A stretch of DNA of 64,000 nt from Bacteroidetes Order II. bacterium (GTDB lineage Bacteria; Bacteroidota; Rhodothermia; Rhodothermales; UBA2364), in the NCBI GenBank assembly GCA_016788705.1, contig JAEUSQ010000050.1:114914-178913 (forward strand), read 5' to 3'. The stretch's first letter is position 1. Each line of letters opens with the position of its first letter. The position numbers and the translations under genes were made by a program. Of the stretch, positions 25,524-34,210 are shown one piece after another. The notes under the pieces were generated by a model that did no database searches, was not told where the DNA came from, and worked only from the letters and a program-made list of their open reading frames with translations.

Positions 25524-28220
25524 TTAGAAGGTATAGGACGCATAGAACAATACGCGACGTGGTAACTGTACATAGCCATGTGCCAAGGTTCCGGTCACAC
25601 CCGATGCAGTGCTGCCTTGCTTACGGCGAAGGATGGTGTCGTTATCAGATACACCCGCAATGTTAACCAAGGCTTGCTCATTCGTCAGATTCTTGGCTTG
25701 TGCCCCAATTCGGACGATGTTTTTGCCCACTGGAATCTTGCCATATACACCTGCATTGATATTGGTCAGGGCAGGAAGCTTTAAAATATTGGTGGCATCT
25801 TGGTAGCTCTCACCGATGAGATTATACCCCAAGTCAACCCCAAAATATTGGTGGCTATAGTCCGCCAAGAGGTTCAGCATCATGTTTGGCACGCCTGGCA
25901 AAGACTTGTCTTTTAGGTTAATGGTATAGACCTTATCGCTTTCTTGTACAATCACGTTTCCAAACAAGTCTTTATTCGGATCTGCGGTGGTCGAGATTTT
26001 AAAGTCGGTAAAAATGGCATTTTGGTAGGTAAGAGAACTTGCCAGATTCAATCCACGAATGGCTTGTGGGCGGTAGTTAAGGCTAATTTCCCCACCCGTA
26101 ATTCGGTTGCTACCCAAAGGTTTGGATTGCAAAATACCATTCTCAAAAATGGCGGCCAAACGGTTGTTAATTTGGGTGAAGAAAACAGCGGCATCTATGG
26201 ACAAATCGCCAAAAGCATTCCGATAACCCAATTCCGCGTTATAAATAATTTCATTTTTTTCGATCCCATTTGGTGCACGTAACAACTTTTGATCGGTTGC
26301 ACTGGTCCATTCCAAAGAAGTAAAGGCCGAGTAGTCAGGCATACGGAAAGTGCGGTTCAGGTTGCCGTAAATCGCCGCGCTTGTTGAAAGTTGGTAGTTG
26401 GCAGCGAGTGTTGCAGACCAATCTTGGAATTTTTCTACCCGTGTAAGGGCTTTATCTGCAGGAAACTTGGTTTCGGACATGTCAATATCCAACAGGTCGT
26501 AACGGAAGCCGGCCAAAACGTTCAAGTTATCGCCGATTTTCATTTCATCGCCAAAGGAGAAGGCTTTAACAGCCTCGGTATAGTCGCCGCGCCGTGTAAT
26601 ACCGCCGTTTTGGATTGGATAATTGCCTGTTGCATCTTTCGCAATGGGCGCGCCTGTGATGAAGCTGAGTAGTTTTAAATCATTAGGGTTGGTACTACTG
26701 CCGTGAACCAAACTGTAGGTTTCGGGCAAAAGGTTGATGGATGAATAGTAGAAGCCAGCGGATACTTTATGCCGAGAATTGGCCCCCTCAAAGGTTTTGT
26801 TGATCTTAAGATCATTGATCAGTTCATCATCGTCGCTATCGCCATCTAATAGCAGGCGCGACACCACATTGGCATTATAGAAAGCAGGCAGGGCAAAGGC
26901 ATAACGCACACCAGTGCCCATTTTCTGAATACGTAAGTGGTTCTCGACCTGAAAACCAGCACCCAGTGTCAATCGGAGGCGTGTTCCAGCATGATAGCCT
27001 TTGGCATATGAGCCACCCGCGAGCGCATCACCGAAGTTGCGTGTAATTTCTTTTCCGTTGCTGTCTAAGAGGGAAACTTGGGTGGCTGGGTTGGTGGAGT
27101 TCCGAACGCGAATGCGGTAGTTTATTTCGTTGCTAAAGGGGAAGTTATAGGTATCCGTATTTTTCCAACCGTCCGCCAATTTCAGTGTTTCGGCATTAAC
27201 GGCTACGTCGGTCAAGTTTTGGAAATTAAAATCGGCATATTGTCCATAGAAGCGAATGCTACCGCGATTTTCGGCCAAGAGATAGTCAAGGTTTGCCCGC
27301 ACTTGCATCCCCTCGTCATTGTAGCCGGTATTCCGAAAGCCAGAATCATTTAAAAGCCAGCCGCCCACATTGTAGCGGAGTTGCTTGGTGATTGGTCCGT
27401 TAAGGTTATAGTCTAAGCGATAATTAAACCCACCCTTATCAAGGATGTCATTATAATTGGTCAGACGCACAGAGCCGCTCATTTTTTCGCCGCCAGTACG
27501 GGTAATCATATTGACCACACCCGCCGCCGCGCCGCGTCCAAACAACGTGGCCGCAGAGCCTTTTACCAATTCCACGCGGTCAATATTGGTATCAAATCCA
27601 AAGCCGTTTTCGGGAAGTTTCGCTGGTGTTCCTAGTGCGGGGATTCCATCCAGCAAGACCGCAGTATAGGCCATCCCACCCAACGGCGTGCCATCCGGGA
27701 AGCCACGCAATCGAATATTGTTACGACGGCCTTGGTTTTGGTTCACCATTACGCCGGGTAGGTTCTGCAAAGCTTCATTATAGGCTTCGGGCTTAAGCGA
27801 CTCCAGACGTCGTATGTCCACAGATTCTACCGAAGCAGGTGTTTCCAACTTGCGGTTTTCGGAAAGGCTCGCTGTTACCACCACATCCGAGAGATTGGTC
27901 ACATCCTCTTCCATCGTTACATCCACCGTTGCAAGATTAGAAACCGCGACTTCAATGGTTTTCATCCCCACAAAACTAATCATCAGGCTACTATCTCCAG
28001 ACCGCGTTCTGAGCTGATATTTCCCATTTACATCCGTTGTAGTGCCGTTATTGACACCTTTTTCTTTGACGACAACACCAATTAAAGCTTGTCCGTCCGT
28101 ACCTGTAACCCGCCCTTGCACCCTATGTTGGGCATAAACTTGTACACTAAAAAGCAGGCATAAGCAGATGAATAAAACAGCCCGCACAGGCGAGGCCTTA
28201 CCGAAAGGTTTGAAGTTCAT
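25524..28220 (-). CDS. TonB-dependent outer-membrane receptor
   Basis: 898 residues. Signal peptide to about 30, CarboxypepD_reg-like domain (VQGRVTGTDGQALIGVVVKE), a plug domain (SVDIRRLESL, NLPGVMVNQNQGRRNNIRLRGF, VELVKGSAATLFGRGAAAGVVN) and a 22-strand barrel ending in LFYASYTF with the terminal Phe needed for BAM. No SusD partner follows, so the cargo is more likely a siderophore-like, haem-like or other small hydrophobic ligand than a glycan. Position at the head of the minus-strand wing suggests it takes up the compound degraded by this island. Confidence 0.92.
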   Translation of the reverse strand: MNFKPFGKASPVRAVLFICLCLLFSVQVYAQHRVQGRVTGTDGQALIGVVVKEKGVNNGTTTDVNGKYQLRTRSGDSSLMISFVGMKTIEVAVSNLATVDVTMEEDVTNLSDVVVTASLSENRKLETPASVESVDIRRLESLKPEAYNEALQNLPGVMVNQNQGRRNNIRLRGFPDGTPLGGMAYTAVLLDGIPALGTPAKLPENGFGFDTNIDRVELVKGSAATLFGRGAAAGVVNMITRTGGEKMSGSVRLTNYNDILDKGGFNYRLDYNLNGPITKQLRYNVGGWLLNDSGFRNTGYNDEGMQVRANLDYLLAENRGSIRFYGQYADFNFQNLTDVAVNAETLKLADGWKNTDTYNFPFSNEINYRIRVRNSTNPATQVSLLDSNGKEITRNFGDALAGGSYAKGYHAGTRLRLTLGAGFQVENHLRIQKMGTGVRYAFALPAFYNANVVSRLLLDGDSDDDELINDLKINKTFEGANSRHKVSAGFYYSSINLLPETYSLVHGSSTNPNDLKLLSFITGAPIAKDATGNYPIQNGGITRRGDYTEAVKAFSFGDEMKIGDNLNVLAGFRYDLLDIDMSETKFPADKALTRVEKFQDWSATLAANYQLSTSAAIYGNLNRTFRMPDYSAFTSLEWTSATDQKLLRAPNGIEKNEIIYNAELGYRNAFGDLSIDAAVFFTQINNRLAAIFENGILQSKPLGSNRITGGEISLNYRPQAIRGLNLASSLTYQNAIFTDFKISTTADPNKDLFGNVIVQESDKVYTINLKDKSLPGVPNMMLNLLADYSHQYFGVDLGYNLIGESYQDATNILKLPALTNINAGVYGKIPVGKNIVRIGAQAKNLTNEQALVNIAGVSDNDTILRRKQGSTASGVTGTLAHGYVQLPRRVLFYASYTF

Positions 28221-28281
28221 AATGTTTGGGGTTTAGATGAAGCAAAACCAAATGGAGGTAAAATGAAAACAAAGCTTAGGA

Positions 28282-29544
28282 CTACCTTGCGGGTTCTTCC
28301 GCGAAACTGCGATATTTTCCCATCAAGAGCAAAGGCAATGCGCCCGCAATAAATGCAAGGGCTGAATAAAGTAAAATGGTGTTATAATGCCCGTTTTGGG
28401 TGAAAGAAAGCCCGAAGAAGTAGGGACCAAAACCTGCACCGAGGGCAAAAAAGCTATATAAAGCACCATAAATGGCTGAATAGTTTTTCATCCCAAAGTA
28501 CTTGGTAACGAGGTAGGCCATAAAGTCATACTCGACCCCTGCCGCCAAGCCCAAAATGACTACGGCAAAGACCGCCATGCCATAGGTCAATTCAGGTTGC
28601 ATGAATAAATAGCATCCCAAAGCAGGTAAACTGAGCATAATTGCCGCCACCGCAGGGGCCCAAAAACGATCCAGCAAATAACCTCCTACCAAGCGCCCAA
28701 CCACCACTGCATAGCCCATATAACTGGCTAAAATGATCGCGGTTGTGGGGTCAAAACCTTTGGTACTGAGCAGTTTTTCTAAGTTGGGGATTTGCCCGCC
28801 AACGGCAAACGAGATCAACACAAAACAAAAGCCCAGCAGCCAAAACCGCCATTCTTTCATGGCTTCTCCCAAACTGAGCCCCTGTATTTCACCCGCAGTA
28901 ACTTGGGCCGTATTCCGTCGGAGTTCGGCCACTTTCTCCGCCACCTTCGGGTCATTGGTGTCGCGGAAAAACAGCCAAGTAAGGGGGAAGGCCACTAAAA
29001 TGGGCAGTAAACCAACCCCGACATACGCCATCTGCCAGCCCAGTTTTCCAACAAGGTAGCCCGCCCATAGCTTGGTGAGGCTGCCAAAAATCCCTGTCCC
29101 CACTAAAGCCAAGCCCAGAGCCAACCCCCGATTTTCTTGAAACCAGTTATTGACCGCCCGTGTCCACGTCATCGGCAAGGTGCCAGCCCCCGCAAGCGAA
29201 AGCAAAGCCCAGAGCAAGAAATAAAGGGGGAGGCTGCCACCTGAAAGCGCAAACCCCATAAAAACCAGCCCAAACGCAATTTGTGAGATTAAAACCGTTT
29301 GTCGAACCCCTCTCTTGTCTGCAATTAACCCGATGAAAGGGCTAACCACCAGCGCACCCAAGGTAAAAATGGGCATGGCCAGCATGATTTGATCCATCCG
29401 CCAACCATAGGCTTGTGAAAGTGGAACGGCGAACACACCGAGGGTATAAATAGGTAAAGGCGACATGCCCAAGCCAATGCCGATGGCAGACGCAAAGACG
29501 ACTGGCCAGCCATATCGGAACTCTTTTAGGGGGGAAACTTGCAT
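28282..29544 (-). CDS. MFS transporter (OFA/monocarboxylate type)
   Basis: 420 residues with 12 predicted membrane helices. The loop GLIADKRGVRQTVLIS is the MFS motif A, and W-T-R-A-V-N-N-W-F-Q-E-N-R-G-L-A-L-G fits the oxalate/formate antiporter and monocarboxylate porter groups. First gene of the leftward wing; it begins about 45 bp from the operator/promoter region at 29589-29620. Likely carries an organic acid substrate or product across the inner membrane. A second, unrelated MFS carrier lies in the same wing at 21108. Confidence 0.88.
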   Translation of the reverse strand: MQVSPLKEFRYGWPVVFASAIGIGLGMSPLPIYTLGVFAVPLSQAYGWRMDQIMLAMPIFTLGALVVSPFIGLIADKRGVRQTVLISQIAFGLVFMGFALSGGSLPLYFLLWALLSLAGAGTLPMTWTRAVNNWFQENRGLALGLALVGTGIFGSLTKLWAGYLVGKLGWQMAYVGVGLLPILVAFPLTWLFFRDTNDPKVAEKVAELRRNTAQVTAGEIQGLSLGEAMKEWRFWLLGFCFVLISFAVGGQIPNLEKLLSTKGFDPTTAIILASYMGYAVVVGRLVGGYLLDRFWAPAVAAIMLSLPALGCYLFMQPELTYGMAVFAVVILGLAAGVEYDFMAYLVTKYFGMKNYSAIYGALYSFFALGAGFGPYFFGLSFTQNGHYNTILLYSALAFIAGALPLLLMGKYRSFAEEPAR

Positions 29545-29588
29545 GGTTGAGGATCCTTTAAGGCTCTAAGAATTAATCGTAAATTTAA

Positions 29589-29620
29589 TTGACAGTTAAC
29601 TACCTTAACTGTTAACTTTG
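29589..29620 (+). promoter_or_regulatory. Bacteroidota-type promoter whose spacer is an inverted-repeat operator
   Basis: TTG at 29589-29591 and TAACTTTG at 29613-29620 match the -33 and -7 (TAnnTTTG) elements of the Bacteroidota primary sigma factor, 21 nt apart. The spacer is exactly ACAGTTAA-CTACC-TTAACTGT (29592-29612), a perfect 8-bp inverted repeat. A dimeric regulator bound there would block the promoter. It lies between the two divergent wings; the MarR gene at 42487 is the obvious candidate regulator (inference). A second half-site-like GTTAAC follows at 29611. Confidence 0.7.
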
Positions 29621-29804
29621 TGCTAAGAACATTATTCACATGAATAAATGAAGATCGTTTTTTGAAATGCGTATGTACATTCCAAGCCAACAAGTAGTTG
29701 TAAACGCTTTCAAAAGCAAAATATCTGGTTTTACGAACCATCAACATAAAATCTTCCTTACCCCGTTCACGATACCCTTTAATTCCTTTATTCTAAATAA
29801 TGCT

Positions 29805-30314
29805 ATGGCCGAATTAAGACTTTTCCCGAAACACACGGGCATTTGGGAAGGCACCTACATCCGTATCAATGCGCAAGGCGAAAAAACCAATGAATGGAAA
29901 AGCCGCCTAACGATCAAATTGAATGAAGACGGAAGTTATCACCAAGTAAATCAATACTTCTGGGCGGATGGGCATCAAGAATGTCATGACTTTGGGGTGT
30001 GCCATTTCAACGAAGAAGGGGTTCTAATTTTTGATAGCCCCCGCATTCAAGGCTACTCTTGGGAAACCAAAGACAGCGTTTGTTTGATCTGGACCTACTT
30101 GAACCGCCCCGGCTCCAAACTTTTTGAAATGATTGATTTGATTGGCGATGGAACGCATCGGGTACGGAATTGGCGCTGGACGGAAAATGACGAGTTCCAA
30201 GGCATTACCATGATTGAAGAACGGCGTGTGGCCACCCAAGATGAGATTGATCCTAAGTTTTGGAATGATTTGCCCAACTTGCGTACCAGTGGGCCTTCTC
30301 GTAGCGACCATTAA
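29805..30314 (+). CDS. Lipocalin-like/DUF3598-like protein
   Basis: About 169 residues. The start MAELRLFPKHTGIWEGTYIR has the conserved G-x-W near the N-terminus of calycin barrels, followed by regular beta strands (KSRLTIKLNEDGSYHQVNQYF, GVLIFDSPRIQGYSWE, CLIWTYLN, MIDLIGDGTHRVRNWRW, FQGITMIEERRV). No signal peptide. This looks like a small ligand-binding or lyase-like barrel of the DUF3598 type. ATG 29805 begins the homologous part. First gene of the rightward wing, with a leader of about 180 nt from the predicted promoter. Confidence 0.55.
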   Translation: MAELRLFPKHTGIWEGTYIRINAQGEKTNEWKSRLTIKLNEDGSYHQVNQYFWADGHQECHDFGVCHFNEEGVLIFDSPRIQGYSWETKDSVCLIWTYLNRPGSKLFEMIDLIGDGTHRVRNWRWTENDEFQGITMIEERRVATQDEIDPKFWNDLPNLRTSGPSRSDH

Positions 30315-30324
30315 TTCCCCTTCA

Positions 30325-30376
30325 GTCCGCCGGCTGCCTTTTCCCCTTTGCTGCTTTTAAGTCGGCGGGCTTTTTT
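30325..30376 (+). terminator. Possible intra-operon terminator/attenuator
   Basis: CCGCCG (30327-30332) can pair with CGGCGG (30363-30368) across a loop of about 30 nt, followed by GC then TTTTTT. It lies between the lipocalin-like gene and the second LeuC gene and could reduce read-through into the catabolic genes. The stem is short. Confidence 0.35.
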
Positions 30377-30405
30377 GATTCCAAGCCTCTATTCCTTTGA
30401 TCCCA

Positions 30406-31671
30406 ATGACGATTACCGAAAAAATAATGGCCCTCAATAGCGGTCGGGATAAAGTGGTTCCCGGCCAATTGGTGTGGGTGGATGTGCATAGCATCATGAC
30501 AATGGATTACCTCGGCGAGCAATGTTTTAAGCAGTTTCGCTCTCTGGGGGTGAACGAAGTGTTTGATAAAGAACGGGTCATTTGTGTAAGCGACCACTTG
30601 GTTCCACCGCCTAATGAGCAGTTTGCCACCATGCTCAACCGCTGGCGGCAGATCGTCAAGGAACACGAGATTGCTTATTTCTATGATTTAGGTCGTCAAG
30701 GGATTGCCCATCAAATCATGGTGGAGCAAGGGCATGTTTTGCCGGGCAAGGTGAGCATTGGAACAGATTCGCACGCCAATACCTATGGTGCTGTGGGGGC
30801 GGTTGGAAATGCGATTGGTGTAACCGATGCGGCGGTAGCTATGGCGACGGGCAAATGCTGGTTCCGTGTGCCAGAATCGGTCAAGTTTGTGATTAAAGGA
30901 ACTTGGCAGCCTTATGTCATGGCAAAAGACTTGAGTTTGCACATTATGGGGATGATGCACTGGAACGGGCATTTGATCTATAAGACCTTGGAGTTTACGG
31001 GCGAAGCCATTGAAGCCTTGGATATGGCAGGGCGCATGACTTTATGCAATATGACGGTGGATCTAGGGGCTAAAAACGGGATTGTCGCGCCCGATGCGGT
31101 TACACAAGCCTATTTATCGGGCGTTGCAAAAGGCGATTGGGAAATGATTGCCAGCGATCCCGATGCCCATTATGATGCTGTTTACGAAGTGGATGTTACC
31201 AATGTTGGTCCTACAGTTGCTTTACCTGATAAATTGGATGATACGGTTCCTGTTGAAAAAGTCGTGGGGCGTAAGTTTAATAAAGCCTTTGTGGGAACTT
31301 GCACCAATGGGCGGGTGGAAGATTTTGCCATCATGGCAGAAATTCTCGAAGGCAAGCAAATCCACCGCGATGTAAATATGATCGTGGTACCTGCTAGCCA
31401 AGCCGTTTACCTCGAAGCCTTGAAACGGGGCTACCTCCAAACCTTAGTGGAGGCTGGCGCGGCGATTGATACCCCAAGCTGTGCGGCTTGTGCGGGTATT
31501 CATACGGGGGTTGCTGGCGATGGCGATATTGTTCTCAGTGCTGGAAACCGCAATATGAAAGGGAGAATGGGAAGTAAAAATGCCCAAATCTATCTTACCA
31601 GTCCAGCTGTTGTAGCCGCTTCAGCAATTCGGGGGGAAATTACGGATCCTCGCGAAACGGGAACTTACTAA
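30406..31671 (+). CDS. Aconitase-family hydratase large subunit, second copy (LeuC-like)
   Basis: About 421 residues. TITEKIMALNSGRDKVVPGQLVWV, SIGTDSHANTYGAVGA, GTCTNGRVEDF and PSCAACAGIHTG provide the substrate loops and the three [4Fe-4S] cysteines; SAGNRNMKGRMG is also present. It is clearly distinct from the copy at 22346 (for example MGMMHWNGHLIYKTLEF in place of LTGKIGISGATYQAIEF), so the two hydratases probably act on different diacids. Paired with the divergent small subunit 33 bp downstream. ATG 30406 (MTITEK) is used; the upstream TTG 30397 would add three residues. Confidence 0.9.
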   Translation: MTITEKIMALNSGRDKVVPGQLVWVDVHSIMTMDYLGEQCFKQFRSLGVNEVFDKERVICVSDHLVPPPNEQFATMLNRWRQIVKEHEIAYFYDLGRQGIAHQIMVEQGHVLPGKVSIGTDSHANTYGAVGAVGNAIGVTDAAVAMATGKCWFRVPESVKFVIKGTWQPYVMAKDLSLHIMGMMHWNGHLIYKTLEFTGEAIEALDMAGRMTLCNMTVDLGAKNGIVAPDAVTQAYLSGVAKGDWEMIASDPDAHYDAVYEVDVTNVGPTVALPDKLDDTVPVEKVVGRKFNKAFVGTCTNGRVEDFAIMAEILEGKQIHRDVNMIVVPASQAVYLEALKRGYLQTLVEAGAAIDTPSCAACAGIHTGVAGDGDIVLSAGNRNMKGRMGSKNAQIYLTSPAVVAASAIRGEITDPRETGTY

Positions 31672-31704
31672 TCTTTTGAACAAACGAACTTGGACAAAAC
31701 GAAC

Positions 31705-32241
31705 ATGGCTAAAATTACAGGAAAGTGCTGGGTGGCTTCGGATTATGTGATGGCTTATGACATCATTATCCAGCGTTTTTGGACTTCACCCATAGACAAA
31801 GCTGAGAATGCCAAGTGGGTCATGGCAGGCGTTGCCGAAGAATTTAACCGCGAAAATGGCTTTGTAGAGGGTGGTTTTACCTTCATTGTGGCGGCGCATA
31901 ACTTTGCAGGAGGTGGCAAAAGCATTGAACATGTGGTTGCGGGTTTGATGGGAGCGGGCATTCAAGCTGTTTTTGCCAATAGCTTTTCACGACTACAATT
32001 TCGCAATGCCATCAATTATGGCTTACCGTTTATCACATGCAGAGACCTTGCGAAAAGCTGCCAGACGGGCGATGAATTAGAATGGGATACCGAGTCTGGC
32101 ACGGTTCTCAATTTGCGGACAGGTGAAGCCTTCCATTCTGTTCCCGTTGCACCTTTTGTAGCAGATGTGGCAGCAGAAGGCGGCCTGATGAACTTTATTC
32201 GCAAAAAAATTGCTGATGGTTCCATTCACGAATTGCATTAA
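31705..32241 (+). CDS. Divergent aconitase-family small subunit (LeuD-like) with altered substrate loops
   Basis: About 178 residues. The fold is recognisable from ITGKCWVASDYVMAYDIII, FTFIVAAHNFAGGG, IQAVFANSFSRLQFRNAIN and YGLPFITC. However, the canonical D-N-I-D-T-D loop is D-Y-V-M-A-Y-D, and G-D-N-F-G-C-G-S-S-R-E is A-H-N-F-A-G-G-G-K-S-I-E. The Ser-Ser-Arg carboxylate-binding triad is thus lost, unlike the normal copy at 20615. The partner large subunit keeps all cluster ligands. The pair should be active on a different, perhaps less charged, substrate (inference). ATG 31705 follows the family start. Confidence 0.75.
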   Translation: MAKITGKCWVASDYVMAYDIIIQRFWTSPIDKAENAKWVMAGVAEEFNRENGFVEGGFTFIVAAHNFAGGGKSIEHVVAGLMGAGIQAVFANSFSRLQFRNAINYGLPFITCRDLAKSCQTGDELEWDTESGTVLNLRTGEAFHSVPVAPFVADVAAEGGLMNFIRKKIADGSIHELH

Positions 32242-32270
32242 ACGCCTTTTCATTGCTTGAGCGCTTTGTC

Positions 32271-33032
32271 ATGAAAGAAAACCAACTTAAAAACCGACTA
32301 TTGGCAAGAAAGCCCTGTTTTGGGGTGATTTCGCCTACAACCGATGCCACCATTTGCGAATATGTGGGACTTTCGGGCATGGATTTTTATATGATTGATG
32401 CCGAGCATGGCGCAATCACCGCGAGCGACATCAGCCATTTAGTGCGGGCTTGCGAATTAAGCGGGTGTACGCCATTAGCTCGTGTGGGGGATTTGAATAC
32501 CGCGCTGATCCTGCAATATATGGATGCGGGTGTGATGGGGGTGATGATGCCGGGTTGTACTTCGGTGGCGGATGTCGAAAAATTGGTGGCGGCCATCAAA
32601 TATCCACCTTTGGGTAAACGCGGGCTTGGCCCTGTTCGGGCAGCCGATTATATGATGAAAATGCCCCAAGTCGAATATGTTTCGTTTGCCAATGCCCAAA
32701 CCCTTGTTTTACCGCAAGTGGAAGACCTCGAAGGCGTGAAAAACCTGCGCAAAATGGTACAGGTCGAAGGTGTGGATGGCTTTATCATTGGGCCACGAGA
32801 CTTGGCAATGTCTATGGGCTTTTATGATGGGCCTGCTCATCCCGAAGTGAATGCGGTGATTGCCGAGATTTTTGAAGTGGTCTTAGGCGCGAATAAAATC
32901 ATTGGAACGGTAGCAGGAACGCCTGCCCAAGCAGAGGCTTTGATCGAAAAAGGAGCCACGTTCTTGCTTAATTCTGTGCAAGGCTTGCTTTCTGGTGCAG
33001 CCAAAACGTTTATGCAACCAAGAACCCCCTGA
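32271..33032 (+). CDS. HpcH/HpaI-family aldolase
   Basis: About 253 residues. Class II pyruvate-type aldolase barrel: FGVISPTTDATICEYVGLSGMDFYMIDAEHG (with the metal-site Glu in DAEH), ARVGDLNTALILQYMDAGVMGVMMP, GKRGLGP, LPQVEDLEGV (metal Glu) and FIIGPRDLAMSMG. Such enzymes split 4-hydroxy-2-oxoacids or 2-methylmalate-like acids to pyruvate and an aldehyde or ketoacid. Next to the second hydratase (29-bp gap) it is positioned to cleave the hydrated product. ATG 32271 matches the family; TTG 32253 is an alternative. Confidence 0.9.
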   Translation: MKENQLKNRLLARKPCFGVISPTTDATICEYVGLSGMDFYMIDAEHGAITASDISHLVRACELSGCTPLARVGDLNTALILQYMDAGVMGVMMPGCTSVADVEKLVAAIKYPPLGKRGLGPVRAADYMMKMPQVEYVSFANAQTLVLPQVEDLEGVKNLRKMVQVEGVDGFIIGPRDLAMSMGFYDGPAHPEVNAVIAEIFEVVLGANKIIGTVAGTPAQAEALIEKGATFLLNSVQGLLSGAAKTFMQPRTP

Positions 33033-33036
33033 TCTT

Positions 33037-33357
33037 ATGAAAAAAACAACGCTTATTGTACTCTTTAACCTCAAAGAAGGGGTTTCGGAAGCGGAGTACG
33101 AACAGTTTGCAAAAGAAATAGATGTACCGACCGTGGTACGCCTGCAATCGGTGGAAGCCTTCAAGGTGTTTCGCACATCGGGTGTTTTGGGCAGTGAAGC
33201 CCCTGCGCCTTATCGCTATGTGGAAGTGATCGAGGTTGCCGATTTAGACGGGCTTTTTGGCGACTTAGGTAGCGAAACCATGCAGCGTGTAGCAGCACAA
33301 TTCCAAGCCTTTGCTGATAATCCACTGTTCATGATGGCAGATGCTTTTGCAGGATAA
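33037..33357 (+). CDS. REDY/HapK-like small alpha-beta barrel protein
   Basis: About 106 residues: KKTTLIVLFNLKEGVSEAEYEQFAKEIDVPTV, then VRLQSVEAFKVFRT and YRYVEVIEVADLDGLF. The pattern (N-terminal strand V-L-F-x-L-K-x-G-V, tail with helix F-x-x-F-A) fits dimeric alpha-beta barrel proteins annotated as REDY-like/HapK, near the EthD and antibiotic monooxygenase groups. HapK is from prodigiosin (tripyrrole) biosynthesis. No catalytic residue can be assigned. Four bp after the aldolase stop, so co-translated with it. Confidence 0.6.
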   Translation: MKKTTLIVLFNLKEGVSEAEYEQFAKEIDVPTVVRLQSVEAFKVFRTSGVLGSEAPAPYRYVEVIEVADLDGLFGDLGSETMQRVAAQFQAFADNPLFMMADAFAG

Positions 33358-33376
33358 GATTTTGCAGGAGAAAAAG

Positions 33377-34210
33377 ATGTATCAATTACAAGAAAAAGTT
33401 GCCATTGTAACCGGAAGCGGACGGGCAAAAGGCATCGGTGAAGCCATTGTCTTGCGGCTCGCCGCCGAAGGTTGCCATGTCGTCATTAGCGATATTGGCG
33501 CGCCCAAAGGAGCAGAGTTTTCGGCTGAGCATATTGGCGCAACCGATGAAATGGAGGCAATTGCAGCGGCAGCCCGTCAATTAGGCGTAAAAGCCATCAC
33601 GATTACGTGCGACGTGCGCGAAGAAGCCTCCGTTGCTCATTTAATCCATCAAACCGTAACCGAATTGGGCGGTTTGGATATTTTGGTCAATAATGCGGGC
33701 GTGGGCTATCTAATGGAAGCTTTCCCCGATTTTCAAGAAAGTAGTTGGGACGCGGTTTTGGATGTAAACCTCAAAGGTACTTTTTTGTGTAGCAAACACG
33801 CCACTCGCCAAATGATTGCGCAAGGGCGCGGTGGCTGCATTGTCAATATTGCCAGCCAAGCCGCCAAATCAGGATTTCCGTTTGCGGCGGCTTATACCGC
33901 TTCCAAACATGGCGTGTTGGGGCTGACCCGCTCGAATGCGGTTGAGTTGGGCAAGTATGATATTCGAGTCAATGCGGTTTGTCCAAACCATATCACAACA
34001 GGGCTTGGACATTGGCAAAATAAATTCTTTAGCGAAAAACTCGGCTTGGATTACGAAACCTACTTGCAAGGCATTCGGGATCGAAATCCCTTGGGCAGAA
34101 CAGGTATGGTGGAGGACATTGCCAAAGCCGTCGCCTTTCTTGCATCCGATCAGGCGGCTTACATCACGGGTGAAGCCATGAACGTAAGCGGAGGCGAAGA
34201 ATATCATTGA
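33377..34210 (+). CDS. Short-chain dehydrogenase/reductase
   Basis: About 277 residues, classical SDR. Cofactor motif TGSGRAKGIGEA, ISDIG after strand 2 (suggests NAD), NNAG, and catalytic Ser in NIASQAAKSG followed by Y-T-A-S-K. C-terminal YITGEAMNVSGGEEYH is normal. It would oxidise or reduce an alcohol or ketone intermediate in the pathway. Start ATG 33377 follows CAGGAG about 8 nt upstream, a better site than the frame start at 33341, which overlaps the previous gene. The stop overlaps the start region of hyuA. Confidence 0.93.
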   Translation: MYQLQEKVAIVTGSGRAKGIGEAIVLRLAAEGCHVVISDIGAPKGAEFSAEHIGATDEMEAIAAAARQLGVKAITITCDVREEASVAHLIHQTVTELGGLDILVNNAGVGYLMEAFPDFQESSWDAVLDVNLKGTFLCSKHATRQMIAQGRGGCIVNIASQAAKSGFPFAAAYTASKHGVLGLTRSNAVELGKYDIRVNAVCPNHITTGLGHWQNKFFSEKLGLDYETYLQGIRDRNPLGRTGMVEDIAKAVAFLASDQAAYITGEAMNVSGGEEYH

